Assembly: GCF_024580735.1 (NCBI RefSeq)
Contig: NZ_JANIJX010000007.1
Location: 62,001 to 126,000, forward strand
Reading direction: 5' to 3'
From: Brevibacterium moorei
Lineage (GTDB): Bacteria > Actinomycetota > Actinomycetes > Actinomycetales > Brevibacteriaceae
DNA length: 64,000 nt
A model generated the notes under the pieces. It saw only the letters and a list, made by a program, of their open reading frames with translations, did no database searches and was not told the origin of the DNA. The translations under genes were made by a program, and so were the position numbers. This document shows positions 17,089 to 26,309 of this stretch, piece by piece (positions within the stretch are counted from its first letter, which is position 1; every line of letters starts with the position of its first letter).

Positions 17089-19263
17089 ATGACTGAAAAC
17101 GTGACCCCGCCACAGGCGAAGCAGGTACCGCACACCCGCACCCACCACGGGGACACGTTCATCGATCAGTACGAATGGCTGCGCGATAAGGACGATCCGC
17201 AGGTGATCGCGCACCTGAAGGCGGAGAACGCCTATACCGCCGCGCGGACCGCCGGCCAGGAGGATCTGCGTCAGGCCATTTTCTCCGAGATCAAGGACCA
17301 TACGCAGGAAACCGATATGTCGGTGCCGGTGCGCATCGGCGGCTACTGGTACTTCGCCCGTACCTATGAGGGCAAGGACTATCCGGTGCAGTGCCGTGCC
17401 ACCGCCGTGCCGGCAACCGCCGACGACGCCTGGGAACCCCCGGTGGTCGGGACCGGCAAGCTGAGCGGCGAACACGTGGTGCTCGACCTCAATGCGTTGG
17501 CCGCAGGGGCGGAGTTCTTCTCCCTGGGCACCTTCTCCCTGTCCGCCCACGGCCGGATGTTGGCCTACTCGGTCGACACCACCGGGGACGAACGCTATCT
17601 GCTGCGCCTGCGCGATCTGCACACGGGCAAGGACCTGGCCGATCAGATCCCCGACACCGTGGGCCCCGTGTTCTTCGACCGCAGGGGCGAATACCTCTTC
17701 TATACGACCGTGGACGCCGCCTGGCGGCCGGATACCGTCTGGCGCCACCGGATCGGAACTCCGGCGGCCGAGGACGTGCAGGTGTTCCACCAGTCCGATG
17801 AGCGCTACTTCGTGGGGCTGGCGATCAGCCGTTCGAAGAAGTACATCTTCCTCGTCAGCGAATCCAAGGTGACCTCGGACTGGTCCTATCTGGACACCTC
17901 GGCGCCGTTGGAGGATCCGGTGCGGGTGCGGCCTATGGTCGACGGCGTCGAATACAATGTCGAACACGCCGTGATCGGCGGCGAGAGCCGCTTCCTCATC
18001 ACGCACAATGAGAATCGCGCGGACTTCGAAATCGTCGACGTGCCGGTGCTCGAGCAAATCGGCGCGGACCCGGTGCGTCCCGTACTGGCGCCGGAGGTGC
18101 TCGAGGGCAAACGGATCGAGGGCGTCGACGCCTTCGCCGGGTTCCTGGCGATCTCCTACCGCGAGGGCGGATTCGCCCGGGTCGGTGTGATCGACCTGGG
18201 CGTGGGCCGGGAGATGGAAGAGGGCGAGAAGCCGATCGCGGCCCAGGTCCTGGGCAACGACACCTTCACCTACCCACAGCTGCGGGAGATCCCCACGGGC
18301 CAGGAGATCGGCACACTGGGTGTTGCCGGCAACCCCGAATGGGGGCAGGAACTGCTGCGCCTGGGCTATACCTCCTGGATCACTCCGCGCCAGGTGCTCG
18401 ACTACGACGTGCTCACGGATCAGGCCACGGTGCGCAAGCAGCAGGCGGTGCGCGGGGCTGATCTGGCCAGTTACAGCCAGCGTCTGGAATGGGCTCCCGC
18501 GTCCGACGGCACGCTGATTCCCGTATCGATCGTCTGGCGCGCCGACCGGGTGGTGTCCTACCCCGCACCCACTGTGCTCTACGGATACGGATCCTATGAG
18601 GCCAGTATGGATCCGTACTTCTCGATCGCCCGGCTGTCCCTGCTGGACCGGGGGGTCGTCTATGCGGTGGCCCATATCCGCGGCGGTGGGGAGATGGGCC
18701 GGGCCTGGTACGACCAGGGCAAGACCCTGAGCAAGCGGAACACCTTCACCGACTTCGTCGCGGCGGCGGATCACCTGATCCACAAGGGACTGACCGTCCC
18801 ACAACGGCTGGTCGCCACCGGTGGTTCGGCCGGCGGCCTTTTGATGGGGGCCGTGGCCAATATCGGTTATGACCGATTCGCCGGGATCAGCGCGCACGTG
18901 CCCTTCGTCGACCCCCTGACCTCGATCCTCATGCCCGAACTGCCGTTGACCGTCATCGAATGGGACGAATGGGGTGATCCACTCCACGATGCGGAGGTCT
19001 ACGCCTATATGAAGTCCTATTCGCCCTATGAGAACGTGGGAGACCACCCGTACCCGCAGATCCTGGCGCTGACCAGTCTCAATGACACCAGAGTGCTTTA
19101 CGTGGAGCCGGCGAAGTGGACGGCCCGGCTGCGCGAGGTCGGAGCGGATGTGTTGCTGAAAACCGAGATGGTGGCCGGTCACGGGGGCGTCTCCGGACGT
19201 TACGACGCCTGGCGCGAGATCGCCTTCGATTACGCTTGGCAGCTAAGCGTATTAGGAGTCTGA
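17089..19263 (+). CDS. Prolyl oligopeptidase family serine peptidase (oligopeptidase B-like)
   Basis: Cytoplasmic peptidase of 724 residues expected to cut short peptides, after Arg/Lys if it is a true oligopeptidase B. Residues 1 to about 70 and the last ~250 form the alpha/beta hydrolase domain and the middle is the beta-propeller lid. The N-terminal DQYEWLRDKDDPQVIAHLKA is typical. The catalytic Ser580 is in ATGGSAGGLLMGAVAN, the Asp in SLNDTRVLYVEP and the His in AGHGGVSGR. The segment DEWGDP after the nucleophile is characteristic of oligopeptidase B rather than of prolyl oligopeptidase. It is followed after 2 bases by a small membrane protein gene. Confidence 0.92.
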   Translation: MTENVTPPQAKQVPHTRTHHGDTFIDQYEWLRDKDDPQVIAHLKAENAYTAARTAGQEDLRQAIFSEIKDHTQETDMSVPVRIGGYWYFARTYEGKDYPVQCRATAVPATADDAWEPPVVGTGKLSGEHVVLDLNALAAGAEFFSLGTFSLSAHGRMLAYSVDTTGDERYLLRLRDLHTGKDLADQIPDTVGPVFFDRRGEYLFYTTVDAAWRPDTVWRHRIGTPAAEDVQVFHQSDERYFVGLAISRSKKYIFLVSESKVTSDWSYLDTSAPLEDPVRVRPMVDGVEYNVEHAVIGGESRFLITHNENRADFEIVDVPVLEQIGADPVRPVLAPEVLEGKRIEGVDAFAGFLAISYREGGFARVGVIDLGVGREMEEGEKPIAAQVLGNDTFTYPQLREIPTGQEIGTLGVAGNPEWGQELLRLGYTSWITPRQVLDYDVLTDQATVRKQQAVRGADLASYSQRLEWAPASDGTLIPVSIVWRADRVVSYPAPTVLYGYGSYEASMDPYFSIARLSLLDRGVVYAVAHIRGGGEMGRAWYDQGKTLSKRNTFTDFVAAADHLIHKGLTVPQRLVATGGSAGGLLMGAVANIGYDRFAGISAHVPFVDPLTSILMPELPLTVIEWDEWGDPLHDAEVYAYMKSYSPYENVGDHPYPQILALTSLNDTRVLYVEPAKWTARLREVGADVLLKTEMVAGHGGVSGRYDAWREIAFDYAWQLSVLGV

Positions 19264-19265
19264 CC

Positions 19266-19928
19266 ATGCCCATCCGCACCGCACGCGTTCTGTTCTGCAT
19301 TGCGCTGGCCCTGCCCGTCGTGTATTCGCTGGCCACGTCCGTGGTCTACTCACTGGCCGACCCCGGCCGGCTCACGGTCCTATCGCAGGCCTTGAGAGCC
19401 CTGAACCTCCTGGTGGTGTTCATCTGCCTGATCCTGGCGCTCGTAGCGGTGTGCACCGTGCCGGGCACGGTGACGGTGCGGCGCGTGATCGCAGGGGCCC
19501 TGGTGGTGTGCGCGGAGGGTCTGCGCCTCATCGTGCCGATGGTGGTGAGCGTGCTCATGGGCTCCGTCCTCACCGGTGGAGGGGCCGGCGCCGTGCGCGG
19601 ATACAGCCTGATCCTCCTGCTCAGTTCCACTGTGGCGACCTGCCTGTTCCTGTGCGCCTGGCCGGTGGTCCGCAACCGGGGGATCGTGTCCTATGCCGTG
19701 GTGGTCTGCGGTTGTGTGGTGGCCGCGGTCGTCATGGGCGTGGTCCAGGCCCTGAGCAGTGGCATCACCGTCGGCCTGCGCGAATACACCTGGGCCCCCT
19801 GGCTGAACACCGCACTGTCGGTGGGCGCCACAGCCTGGTACATTGCGCTGCTCTACTTCGCCCGGCTGTTCGACCGGGGCGGGGCCCCGCCGCAGCCCGG
19901 GGCGTGGCCCCAGGCGGGTCCGCGATGA
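19266..19928 (+). CDS. Hypothetical membrane protein
   Basis: Unrecognised integral membrane protein of 220 residues with about six hydrophobic segments, beginning with ARVLFCIALALPVVYSLATS. It has no obvious functional motif; the C-terminus is a short Pro/Gly-rich cytoplasmic tail. It begins two bases after the peptidase stop and overlaps the next gene by 4 bases (ATGA), so the three are probably one transcript. Confidence 0.7.
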   Translation: MPIRTARVLFCIALALPVVYSLATSVVYSLADPGRLTVLSQALRALNLLVVFICLILALVAVCTVPGTVTVRRVIAGALVVCAEGLRLIVPMVVSVLMGSVLTGGGAGAVRGYSLILLLSSTVATCLFLCAWPVVRNRGIVSYAVVVCGCVVAAVVMGVVQALSSGITVGLREYTWAPWLNTALSVGATAWYIALLYFARLFDRGGAPPQPGAWPQAGPR

Positions 19929-20287
19929 TCCTCGATGTGGGCGCCGCGGTCTTCGCCCTGGTCACCGTAGCCCTGGGCCTGGGCGTCTACCTGCCGGTGC
20001 GCAGTGCCGCCGTCGGGCGCCTGAGGCGTGACGGGCGGGGCGGCTTGCGCACCCAGGCGACGTGTAAGTCCGATGAGGCCTGGCAGCACGGGCACACCGC
20101 CGCGATGATCTATGTGAAATCGATGCCGTGGATCATCGCGGCGGCCCTGGTGTTGGGCGTGCCCGGTTGGATCTGGCTGGGCGCCGGTGCTGGCCTCATG
20201 GTGTTCAGCGTCGCGGTGGCCTGCGAACTGTTCGTGCTGATGTTCGGGTTCGCCTTCGCAGTCATCGCAGCCCGCGACTGCCGTTGA
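19925..20287 (+). CDS. Small membrane protein, possibly SdpI/YfhL-like
   Basis: Product of 120 residues with three hydrophobic segments (residues about 2-22, 68-85 and 88-112). After the first comes GLRTQATCKSDEAWQHGHTA, which resembles the conserved 'R..T..S.E.W' cytoplasmic motif of the SdpI immunity/YfhL family. The assignment rests on that one motif. The start ATG overlaps the upstream stop, so it is translationally coupled to the 220-residue membrane protein; the pair may work together in the membrane. Confidence 0.6.
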   Translation: MILDVGAAVFALVTVALGLGVYLPVRSAAVGRLRRDGRGGLRTQATCKSDEAWQHGHTAAMIYVKSMPWIIAAALVLGVPGWIWLGAGAGLMVFSVAVACELFVLMFGFAFAVIAARDCR

Positions 20288-20358
20288 TTCGGGTTGTCTT
20301 AGAGAATCCTGTGTGCATAGACTGACGCAGTCGCAATTTCATCAGGATGAATGGACCA

Positions 20359-21363
20359 ATGATGACCCAGGATTCGCATCTGACCCGCCGTCGGTTCGGC
20401 TATCTCGCCTATGGCGTGCTGGCAGTGGCCGCGGTGTCCACGGCAACGGGCTTCTCGATCAAGAAGGGTGCCGCCGCCGGCGACCTGTCGGCCAATCTGA
20501 CCCTGATCGCACCCGCCGGAGCCGGCGGCGGCTGGGACGGCTTCGCCAGGGAGACCCAGCAGGCCATGCGCCTGTCGGGGGTGACGAACAATGCGCAGGT
20601 GCTCAACATCCCCGGCGCCGGCGGCACGATCGGCCTGGGCAAGTTCGCCACCATGGACGGGCGGGCCGATACGGTCCTGGCCACCGGTTCGGCCATGACA
20701 GGCGGCATCGCCTTGAACAAGTCGCCTGTGGGCTACAAGGATGCGACCCTGCTGGCCCGGGTGGCCGAGGACTACGACGTCCTCATCACCGCCAACGACT
20801 CCTCGTACCAGTCCATGGACCAGCTGGTCGGCGACTGGAAGTCGGGCAAGAAGTTCAAATGGACCGGCGGCTCGGCCGGCTCCATCGACCATCTGACCGT
20901 CGCCCAGATCGCCCGGGTCAACGACATCGACCCCGGCACCATCACCTACATCCCCAAATCCGGTGGCGGTGAAGCCATCGCGACCCTGCTCTCGCACACC
21001 ACCGACTTCGCCTGCACCGGCTACAACGAGGTCTCCGACCAGGTCGAGGCCGGGCGCGTGCGGGCCCTCGGACTGGCCGCACCCAAGCGGATCGCCGGAA
21101 TCGACATCCCCACCATGACCGAACAGGGCCACAAGGTCACGATGACCAACTGGCGCGGCTATCTGGGCGCCCCGGGCATCAGCGAGGACGAGAGGGCCCA
21201 GCTCATCGACATCCTCGATGCGACCAGGAAGTCCGAGGCCTGGCAGGACGCCCTCAAACGCAATCAGTGGACGGACGTCTGGCTGACCGGCCCGGAATTC
21301 GAATCCTTCATCGCAGCAGATCAGAAACAGACCGACGAGATCCTCAAGGAGCTGGGACTATGA
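20359..21363 (+). CDS. tctC: Tripartite tricarboxylate transporter substrate-binding protein
   Basis: Extracytoplasmic solute receptor of a TTT transporter, about 334 residues. The N-terminus LTRRRFGYLAYGVLAVAAVS is a twin-arginine type signal. The mature part has the family motifs LIAPAGAGGGWDGFARE, NIPGAGGTIGLGKFA and FKWTGGSAGSIDHL. The substrate is probably a di- or tricarboxylate, but TctC proteins vary widely. ATG 20359 is preferred because AGGA lies 11 bases before it; an ATG at 20347 overlaps that site, and ATG 20362 is also possible. The stop overlaps the tctB start by 4 bases. Confidence 0.9.
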   Translation: MMTQDSHLTRRRFGYLAYGVLAVAAVSTATGFSIKKGAAAGDLSANLTLIAPAGAGGGWDGFARETQQAMRLSGVTNNAQVLNIPGAGGTIGLGKFATMDGRADTVLATGSAMTGGIALNKSPVGYKDATLLARVAEDYDVLITANDSSYQSMDQLVGDWKSGKKFKWTGGSAGSIDHLTVAQIARVNDIDPGTITYIPKSGGGEAIATLLSHTTDFACTGYNEVSDQVEAGRVRALGLAAPKRIAGIDIPTMTEQGHKVTMTNWRGYLGAPGISEDERAQLIDILDATRKSEAWQDALKRNQWTDVWLTGPEFESFIAADQKQTDEILKELGL

Positions 21364-22064
21364 GCACGTTCATCACAGCCCACCGGTGGGGCAAGGGCAC
21401 CTGGTGGGAGGGCCGCTCCGGTCTGCTCGTCCCGCTCATCGTCGCGGCCTTCGCCACCTATCTGCTCATCGGCATCCTGACCATGGACGTGGCCGAGGAC
21501 ACCGACTGGCCCGGCCCCACCTTCTTCCCGATGCTCATCATGATCGCCTGCTACATCCTGGCCGTCCTGTTGGCCGTGGCGATCATCCGCCACCCCGAGA
21601 CGGTCGACGACACCCCTGACGATGCGATGGCCGCAACCGACGACGCCTCGCCCGCGCTCGCCGCGGCCAGGGCGGAACGGGCCGAGGAGACCGCCCGCGC
21701 CTTCGCCGACCCGGGAAGTTCCGCGGTCGCCGCCTCCCGGCTGGAACCGGCGGGGGCCTCGGCGGATGAGCGCAGTGCCCAGTACGAGGCGGCCAGGAAG
21801 GACGTCAAGCACCGGACCCATTCGGACTTCGCAGCCCTGGCCTGGGCGGTGGCCGGATTCGCGATCTTCGCGGCGTTGATCGTGCCCGCCGGCTGGATCA
21901 TCTCCGCCGCCGCCCTGTTCTGGTGCGTGGCCCGCTCGATGGGATCGCGCAGGCCATTGTTCGACCTGACCCTGGCGCTGACCTTCTCATCCCTGGTCTA
22001 CCTGGCCTTCGACATCCTGCTGGGGCTCAATCTGCCCACCGGCATCCTGGGAGGTGGCATCTGA
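21360..22064 (+). CDS. tctB: Tripartite tricarboxylate transporter small membrane subunit
   Basis: Small membrane subunit of the TTT system, 234 residues with four hydrophobic segments. The first pair (about 22-42 and 55-78) and last pair (about 160-190 and 205-225) are separated by roughly 80 charged, Ala/Glu/Arg-rich residues (RAERAEETARAFADPGSS). TctB proteins are usually near 150 residues without such a loop, so this is an enlarged form. WPGPTFFPMLIMI in the second helix is a recognisable TctB motif. It overlaps tctC by 4 bases and tctA by 1. Confidence 0.85.
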   Translation: MSTFITAHRWGKGTWWEGRSGLLVPLIVAAFATYLLIGILTMDVAEDTDWPGPTFFPMLIMIACYILAVLLAVAIIRHPETVDDTPDDAMAATDDASPALAAARAERAEETARAFADPGSSAVAASRLEPAGASADERSAQYEAARKDVKHRTHSDFAALAWAVAGFAIFAALIVPAGWIISAAALFWCVARSMGSRRPLFDLTLALTFSSLVYLAFDILLGLNLPTGILGGGI

Positions 22065-23560
22065 TGGATGCGCTCATGCACTTGATGGACGGCTTCGGCC
22101 ACGCCTTCACCCCGATGAACCTGCTGTGGGTGCTGGTCGGCTGTCTGCTGGGCACCGCGGTGGGCGTGCTGCCCGGCCTGGGCTCCTCGATGGCGGTGGC
22201 CCTGCTGCTGCCCCTGACCTTCGCCCTGGACCCCACCGGCGCATTCATCATGTTCGCCGGCGTGTACTTCGGCGGGCTGTTCGGCGATTCCACCATGGCG
22301 ATCCTGATGAACACGCCCGGCCAGTCATCGGCCATCGCCTCGACCTTCGAGGGCCACAAGATGGCGCTGAGCGGGCGCGCCCCGCAGGCCCTGGCGACCT
22401 CGGCGATCGGTGCGTTCATCGGCGGGTTCATCTCCTGTGTCGTCGTGGTCTTCCTGGCACCGGTGCTCGCGGACCTGTCGGCCAGTTTCGGCCCGGCCGA
22501 GTACTTCGCCCTGGCGCTGTTCGCCTTCGCCGCAACCTCCTCGGTCGTCGCGGACTCCGTGCTCAAGGGCCTGGTGGCGCTGGTGCTGGGCATCGGGATC
22601 TCGGTCATCGGCATCGACTCCGTCTCCGGCACCGAACGCTTCACCTTCGGCGTGCAGAACCTGTTCGACGGGATCTCGCTGGTCACCGTGACCGTGGCAG
22701 TGCTGGCCCTGGGCGAGGTCTTCTTCATCGCCAGCCGGATCCGCCGCGATCCCAACCGCGCGGAGATCCGGGCCTCTGGCAGGCCCTTCCTGTCGAAGTC
22801 CGAGTTCCGCGAGGCGACCCCGGCCTGGCTGCGCGGCACCGCGATCGGCCTGCCCTTCGGCGTCATCCCGGTGGGCGGTGCCGATGTGCCGACCTTCATG
22901 GCCTACGGCCTGGAGCGCAAGCTGGATACGCGCCGGAAGGACCCGCAGTTCGGCAAGGGCGCGATTCGCGGTCTGGCCGCCCCCGAGGCCGCCGGCAATG
23001 CGACCACCGGCACCGCCATGGGCGCCCTGTTGGCCCTGGGCCTGCCGATCTCGTCGACGGCTGCGATCATGTTGGCGGCCTTCCGCCAGTACGGCCTGCA
23101 GCCCGGGCCCCTGCTGTTCGACCGGGCGCCCGACCTGGTGTGGGGCCTGCTGGCCAGCTTCTTCATCGCGATGATCGTGCTGCTGGTCATCAACCTGCCC
23201 TTCGCACCGCTGTGGGCCAAGCTGCTGCTCATCCCCAGGCCGTATCTGTACGCGGGGATCGCGGTGTTCTGCGGGCTGGGCATCTACGCGACCAGCGCCT
23301 CGGTGTTCGATCTGTGCATGCTGCTGGGCATCGGCATTCTGGGCTTCATCCTGCGCCGCTACGGGGTGCCGCTGGCGCCGCTGATGATCGGCATGGTGCT
23401 GGGGCCCCTGGCGGAGACGAATATGCGCGACGCCCTGCTGTCCTCCGATGGCAGCCTGGCAGTCTTCTTCCAGTCGCCCATCGCGGTCGTCCTCTACGTG
23501 ATCCTGTTGGCCGCCCTGGTCTACACGGGCGTGGGCCGCTGGCGCGCGCGGAAGCGGTGA
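22064..23560 (+). CDS. tctA: Tripartite tricarboxylate transporter large permease
   Basis: Main translocation subunit, 498 residues with about 11-12 membrane segments, driven by an ion gradient. The duplicated TctA glycine-rich motifs are intact: VGCLLGTAVGVLPGLGSSMA near residue 25, GGLFGDSTMAILMNTPGQSS near 70, and AAPEAAGNATTGTAMGALLA near 305, followed by LGLPISSTAAIM. The start codon overlaps the tctB stop by one base. With tctC and tctB it forms a complete transporter operon; no two-component sensor (TctDE) is nearby. Confidence 0.95.
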   Translation: MDALMHLMDGFGHAFTPMNLLWVLVGCLLGTAVGVLPGLGSSMAVALLLPLTFALDPTGAFIMFAGVYFGGLFGDSTMAILMNTPGQSSAIASTFEGHKMALSGRAPQALATSAIGAFIGGFISCVVVVFLAPVLADLSASFGPAEYFALALFAFAATSSVVADSVLKGLVALVLGIGISVIGIDSVSGTERFTFGVQNLFDGISLVTVTVAVLALGEVFFIASRIRRDPNRAEIRASGRPFLSKSEFREATPAWLRGTAIGLPFGVIPVGGADVPTFMAYGLERKLDTRRKDPQFGKGAIRGLAAPEAAGNATTGTAMGALLALGLPISSTAAIMLAAFRQYGLQPGPLLFDRAPDLVWGLLASFFIAMIVLLVINLPFAPLWAKLLLIPRPYLYAGIAVFCGLGIYATSASVFDLCMLLGIGILGFILRRYGVPLAPLMIGMVLGPLAETNMRDALLSSDGSLAVFFQSPIAVVLYVILLAALVYTGVGRWRARKR

Positions 23561-23664
23561 GGCCCGCGGTGGTGTGGCCGGTGTCTGCTTGATTGCTCAC
23601 GTTCACAAGGTTTCTTCCCGTTTGCCCTGATATCGGGCGGGCAGGTCACTAAGCTTGTTAACCG

Positions 23665-25755
23665 ATGTCTTCCACGACCGCCGGACCGCTTGAAGCGGAA
23701 CCGCACACACCCAAAGTCAACTGGCCGGTCTTCGGGACCTCGGCCGCCATCATCGTCGCCATCGCCGTCTGGGCGATTGCGGCGCCCGGCAGTGCGCACA
23801 CGGTGCTCACGACCATCGTCGACTGGGTCTCGCGGACCTTCGGCTGGTACTACATCGCCACCGCCACGATCGTCATCGGCTTCGTGCTGTTCATCGCGGC
23901 CTCGTCCTCGGGCCGGATCAAACTGGGCCCGGACCACGCCAAGCCCCAGTTCAACATGTTCACCTGGACGTCGATGCTGTTCGCCGCCGGCATCGGCATC
24001 GACCTCATGTTCTTCTCCGTGTCCGAACCAGCAGCACAGTTCCTCGACCCACCCCAGGGCCACGTCGACGACCCGCTGAACCCCGCCACGGCGCCGGGGG
24101 ACCGGGCGCGGATGGCGATCGTGTGGACCCTGTTCCACTACGGCATCACCGGCTGGGCGATGTATGCGCTGATGGGGGCGGCCTTCGCCTACTTCGCCTA
24201 CCGGCGCGGGATGCCGCTGAGCATGCGCTCCATCCTGTCCTGGGTGCTGGGACGCCACGCCGGGGGCGGGCTGGGCAACGGCATCGAGGTGCTCAGCGTG
24301 CTGGGCACGATCTTCGGCATCGCGACCAGCCTGGGCATCGGTGTGGTCCAGCTGAACTGGGGCCTGCACCTGATGTTCGGCATCGACCAGTCGATCCTCT
24401 GGCAGGCGGTGCTCATCGCGCTGTCCGTCCTGCTGGCGACGATCTCCACCGTCTCCGGCGTCAACAAGGGCATCCGCAGGCTGTCCGAACTCAATGTCAT
24501 CCTGGCCGTGGTCCTCATGGTCTACGTCATCGCCACCGGGCAGGCGGGCTTCCTGTTCGACGCCCTGGTGACCGATGTGGGCGACTACGTGGCGAAGTTC
24601 CCCGAGCTCATGCTCAACGTCTTCCCCTTCACCGACAACAGCGCCTGGATGAGCCAGTGGACGCTGTTCTTCTGGGCCTGGTGGATCGCCTGGGCGCCCT
24701 TCGTGGGCCTGTTCCTGGCGCGCATCTCCCGCGGCCGGACCATCCGCCAGTTCGTCTTCGGCGTGCTGGTCGTGCCCTTCGTCTTCATCGCGGTGTTCAT
24801 CTCCGTCTTCGGCAATTCGGCTCTGCGCCTGATCATGGACGGGGACCTTGACCTGGCGAACACCGCGGCCAATGCCCCCGAGCAGGCCTTCTACGCGCTG
24901 CTGGAACACTATCCCGGAGCGCCCTTCGTGATCGGCCTGGCGACCGTGGTGGGCCTGCTGTTCTACGTCACCTCTGCGGACTCCGGCGCCCTGGTCCTGG
25001 CGAACTTCTCCAGCCACCTGCACGACCCGAAATCCGATGGGGGCAAGCGCCTGCGCGTGTTCTGGTCGGTGCTCACCGGCGTGCTGACACTGGCGATGCT
25101 CATCGTCGACGGGGTGTCCACCCTGCAGGGGGCCACGCTCATCATCGGGCTGCCGTTCTCCATCGTGCTCTATCTGGTGATGATCGCCCTGTACCGGGCG
25201 CTGCGCCAGGAGGCCAGCCACGCCGCCGGCCGCCTGGTCTCGATGCCCGGCCAGCTCTCGGGGACCTCGGGCATGTCGTGGCGCGCCCGCCTGCGGCGCC
25301 TGACGAACTACCCCGGTGCCCAGGCGACCGCCCGGTTCATCGACACGACGGCCACCTCGGCGCTGGAGAAGGTCGCCGGCGAGTTGCGGGATTCCGGGGC
25401 CACCGCACAGGTCGAACGGGCCGAGGTCGCCCCCGGCGGCCTGCACCAGGTTCAGCTGGTCCGCGAGTTCCCCGATGGTGAGCCGTTCTCCTATCAGCTC
25501 TATCCGGTAGCCTGCGAGGTGCCGCGCTTCGCCCTACGCTCCGGGCGGGCACAGGCCGAGGAGTACTACCGGGTGGAGGTCTTCACGGCGGAGGGCTCGC
25601 GCGGCTACGACGTGCTGGGTTTCACGGAGGAACAGCTGATCGCCGATGTGCTGGCCAATTACGAGTCCCATGTGGAGTTCCTGCGTCTGGCCGACGACCA
25701 GCCGGACGATGAACCGGACCGCGAGATCATCACCGACTGGGAAGAAGACTTCTAG
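23665..25755 (+). CDS. BCCT family transporter (BetT-like, choline/betaine type)
   Basis: Sodium- or proton-coupled uptake of quaternary ammonium compounds, 696 residues with 12 membrane segments. FAAGIGIDLMFFSVSEPAAQFLDPP is the conserved BCCT region, and WTLFFWAWWIAWAPFVGLFL in helix 8 has the tryptophan cluster that forms the substrate site. The glycine-rich unwound helix reads AAGIGIDL, where the Asp at 'GID' is the feature of proton-coupled BetT; sodium-coupled BetP has GIGIG. A hydrophilic C-terminal domain of about 175 residues (from ~520 on) fits the osmosensing tail of BetT-type proteins. TAAGCT lies nine bases before the start, so the leader is short or absent. Confidence 0.92.
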   Translation: MSSTTAGPLEAEPHTPKVNWPVFGTSAAIIVAIAVWAIAAPGSAHTVLTTIVDWVSRTFGWYYIATATIVIGFVLFIAASSSGRIKLGPDHAKPQFNMFTWTSMLFAAGIGIDLMFFSVSEPAAQFLDPPQGHVDDPLNPATAPGDRARMAIVWTLFHYGITGWAMYALMGAAFAYFAYRRGMPLSMRSILSWVLGRHAGGGLGNGIEVLSVLGTIFGIATSLGIGVVQLNWGLHLMFGIDQSILWQAVLIALSVLLATISTVSGVNKGIRRLSELNVILAVVLMVYVIATGQAGFLFDALVTDVGDYVAKFPELMLNVFPFTDNSAWMSQWTLFFWAWWIAWAPFVGLFLARISRGRTIRQFVFGVLVVPFVFIAVFISVFGNSALRLIMDGDLDLANTAANAPEQAFYALLEHYPGAPFVIGLATVVGLLFYVTSADSGALVLANFSSHLHDPKSDGGKRLRVFWSVLTGVLTLAMLIVDGVSTLQGATLIIGLPFSIVLYLVMIALYRALRQEASHAAGRLVSMPGQLSGTSGMSWRARLRRLTNYPGAQATARFIDTTATSALEKVAGELRDSGATAQVERAEVAPGGLHQVQLVREFPDGEPFSYQLYPVACEVPRFALRSGRAQAEEYYRVEVFTAEGSRGYDVLGFTEEQLIADVLANYESHVEFLRLADDQPDDEPDREIITDWEEDF

Positions 25756-25764
25756 GCCCTTCAC

Positions 25765-26229
25765 TCATGCGGCACTGTGCAGGAATGGTGGGTCCGCCCA
25801 CGGCACGACTTTCTTGGCGGCGATCGGGAACTCGGTTTCGATCAATAGCGTGGCCTCGCGCACTTCGGCGCTGCATTCTTCACCGATCTGCAGCCACGGC
25901 ACGGTGCCCTGGACGACAGCGATCTGGACGCGCTTGTTCGTCTCCCTGACCACGGCCCTGGTGCCCCAGCATTCGCTCGGTCCTGCCGTGAAGGACACGC
26001 GAATACGGTGCTCGTCCACGATGGCGTAGTGGTTCCACTCGATGACGAGCTCATCGCTCAAATCGTCATTGGGCACATCATCGCCGTCTGCTGTCAGCGG
26101 CTCCAGTGGGTAGGAATCCGGCGGGAGGCGATCGACGTCGATATCGTCGCGCGGTGCTGCACATCCGGCGAGGAGGGCGCCGACCACAAGGCAGGTCAGA
26201 ACTGCGCGCCTCGCCCTATGAAGATTCAC
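25765..26229 (-). CDS. Hypothetical lipoprotein
   Basis: Secreted lipid-anchored protein of about 154 residues with a clear signal peptide and lipobox (TCLVVGALLAGC, Cys near residue 23). The mature part is acidic at first (PRDDIDVDRLPPD) and then resembles a small beta-rich domain with two conserved-looking cysteines (SECWGTR and GEECSAE) that may form a disulphide. No family was recognised. Two starts are possible: ATG 26232 or GTG 26229. A TATAGT -10 box at 26236-26241 is six bases from the GTG, which favours a leaderless GTG start. It is convergent with the BCCT gene. Confidence 0.7.
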   Translation of the reverse strand: MNLHRARRAVLTCLVVGALLAGCAAPRDDIDVDRLPPDSYPLEPLTADGDDVPNDDLSDELVIEWNHYAIVDEHRIRVSFTAGPSECWGTRAVVRETNKRVQIAVVQGTVPWLQIGEECSAEVREATLLIETEFPIAAKKVVPWADPPFLHSAA

Positions 26230-26309
26230 CATCCCACTATACCGGCCGGCGCCGAAGCCGTGTTGGGCGGTGGAACCTCGGAGTGGAACTCAAAAAGGGG
26301 AGCGGAGAA

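Noticed and set aside
17041-19182. Open frame of about 713 codons opposite the peptidase gene
   Set aside because: Antisense shadow without family features; the plus-strand peptidase keeps its catalytic triad.
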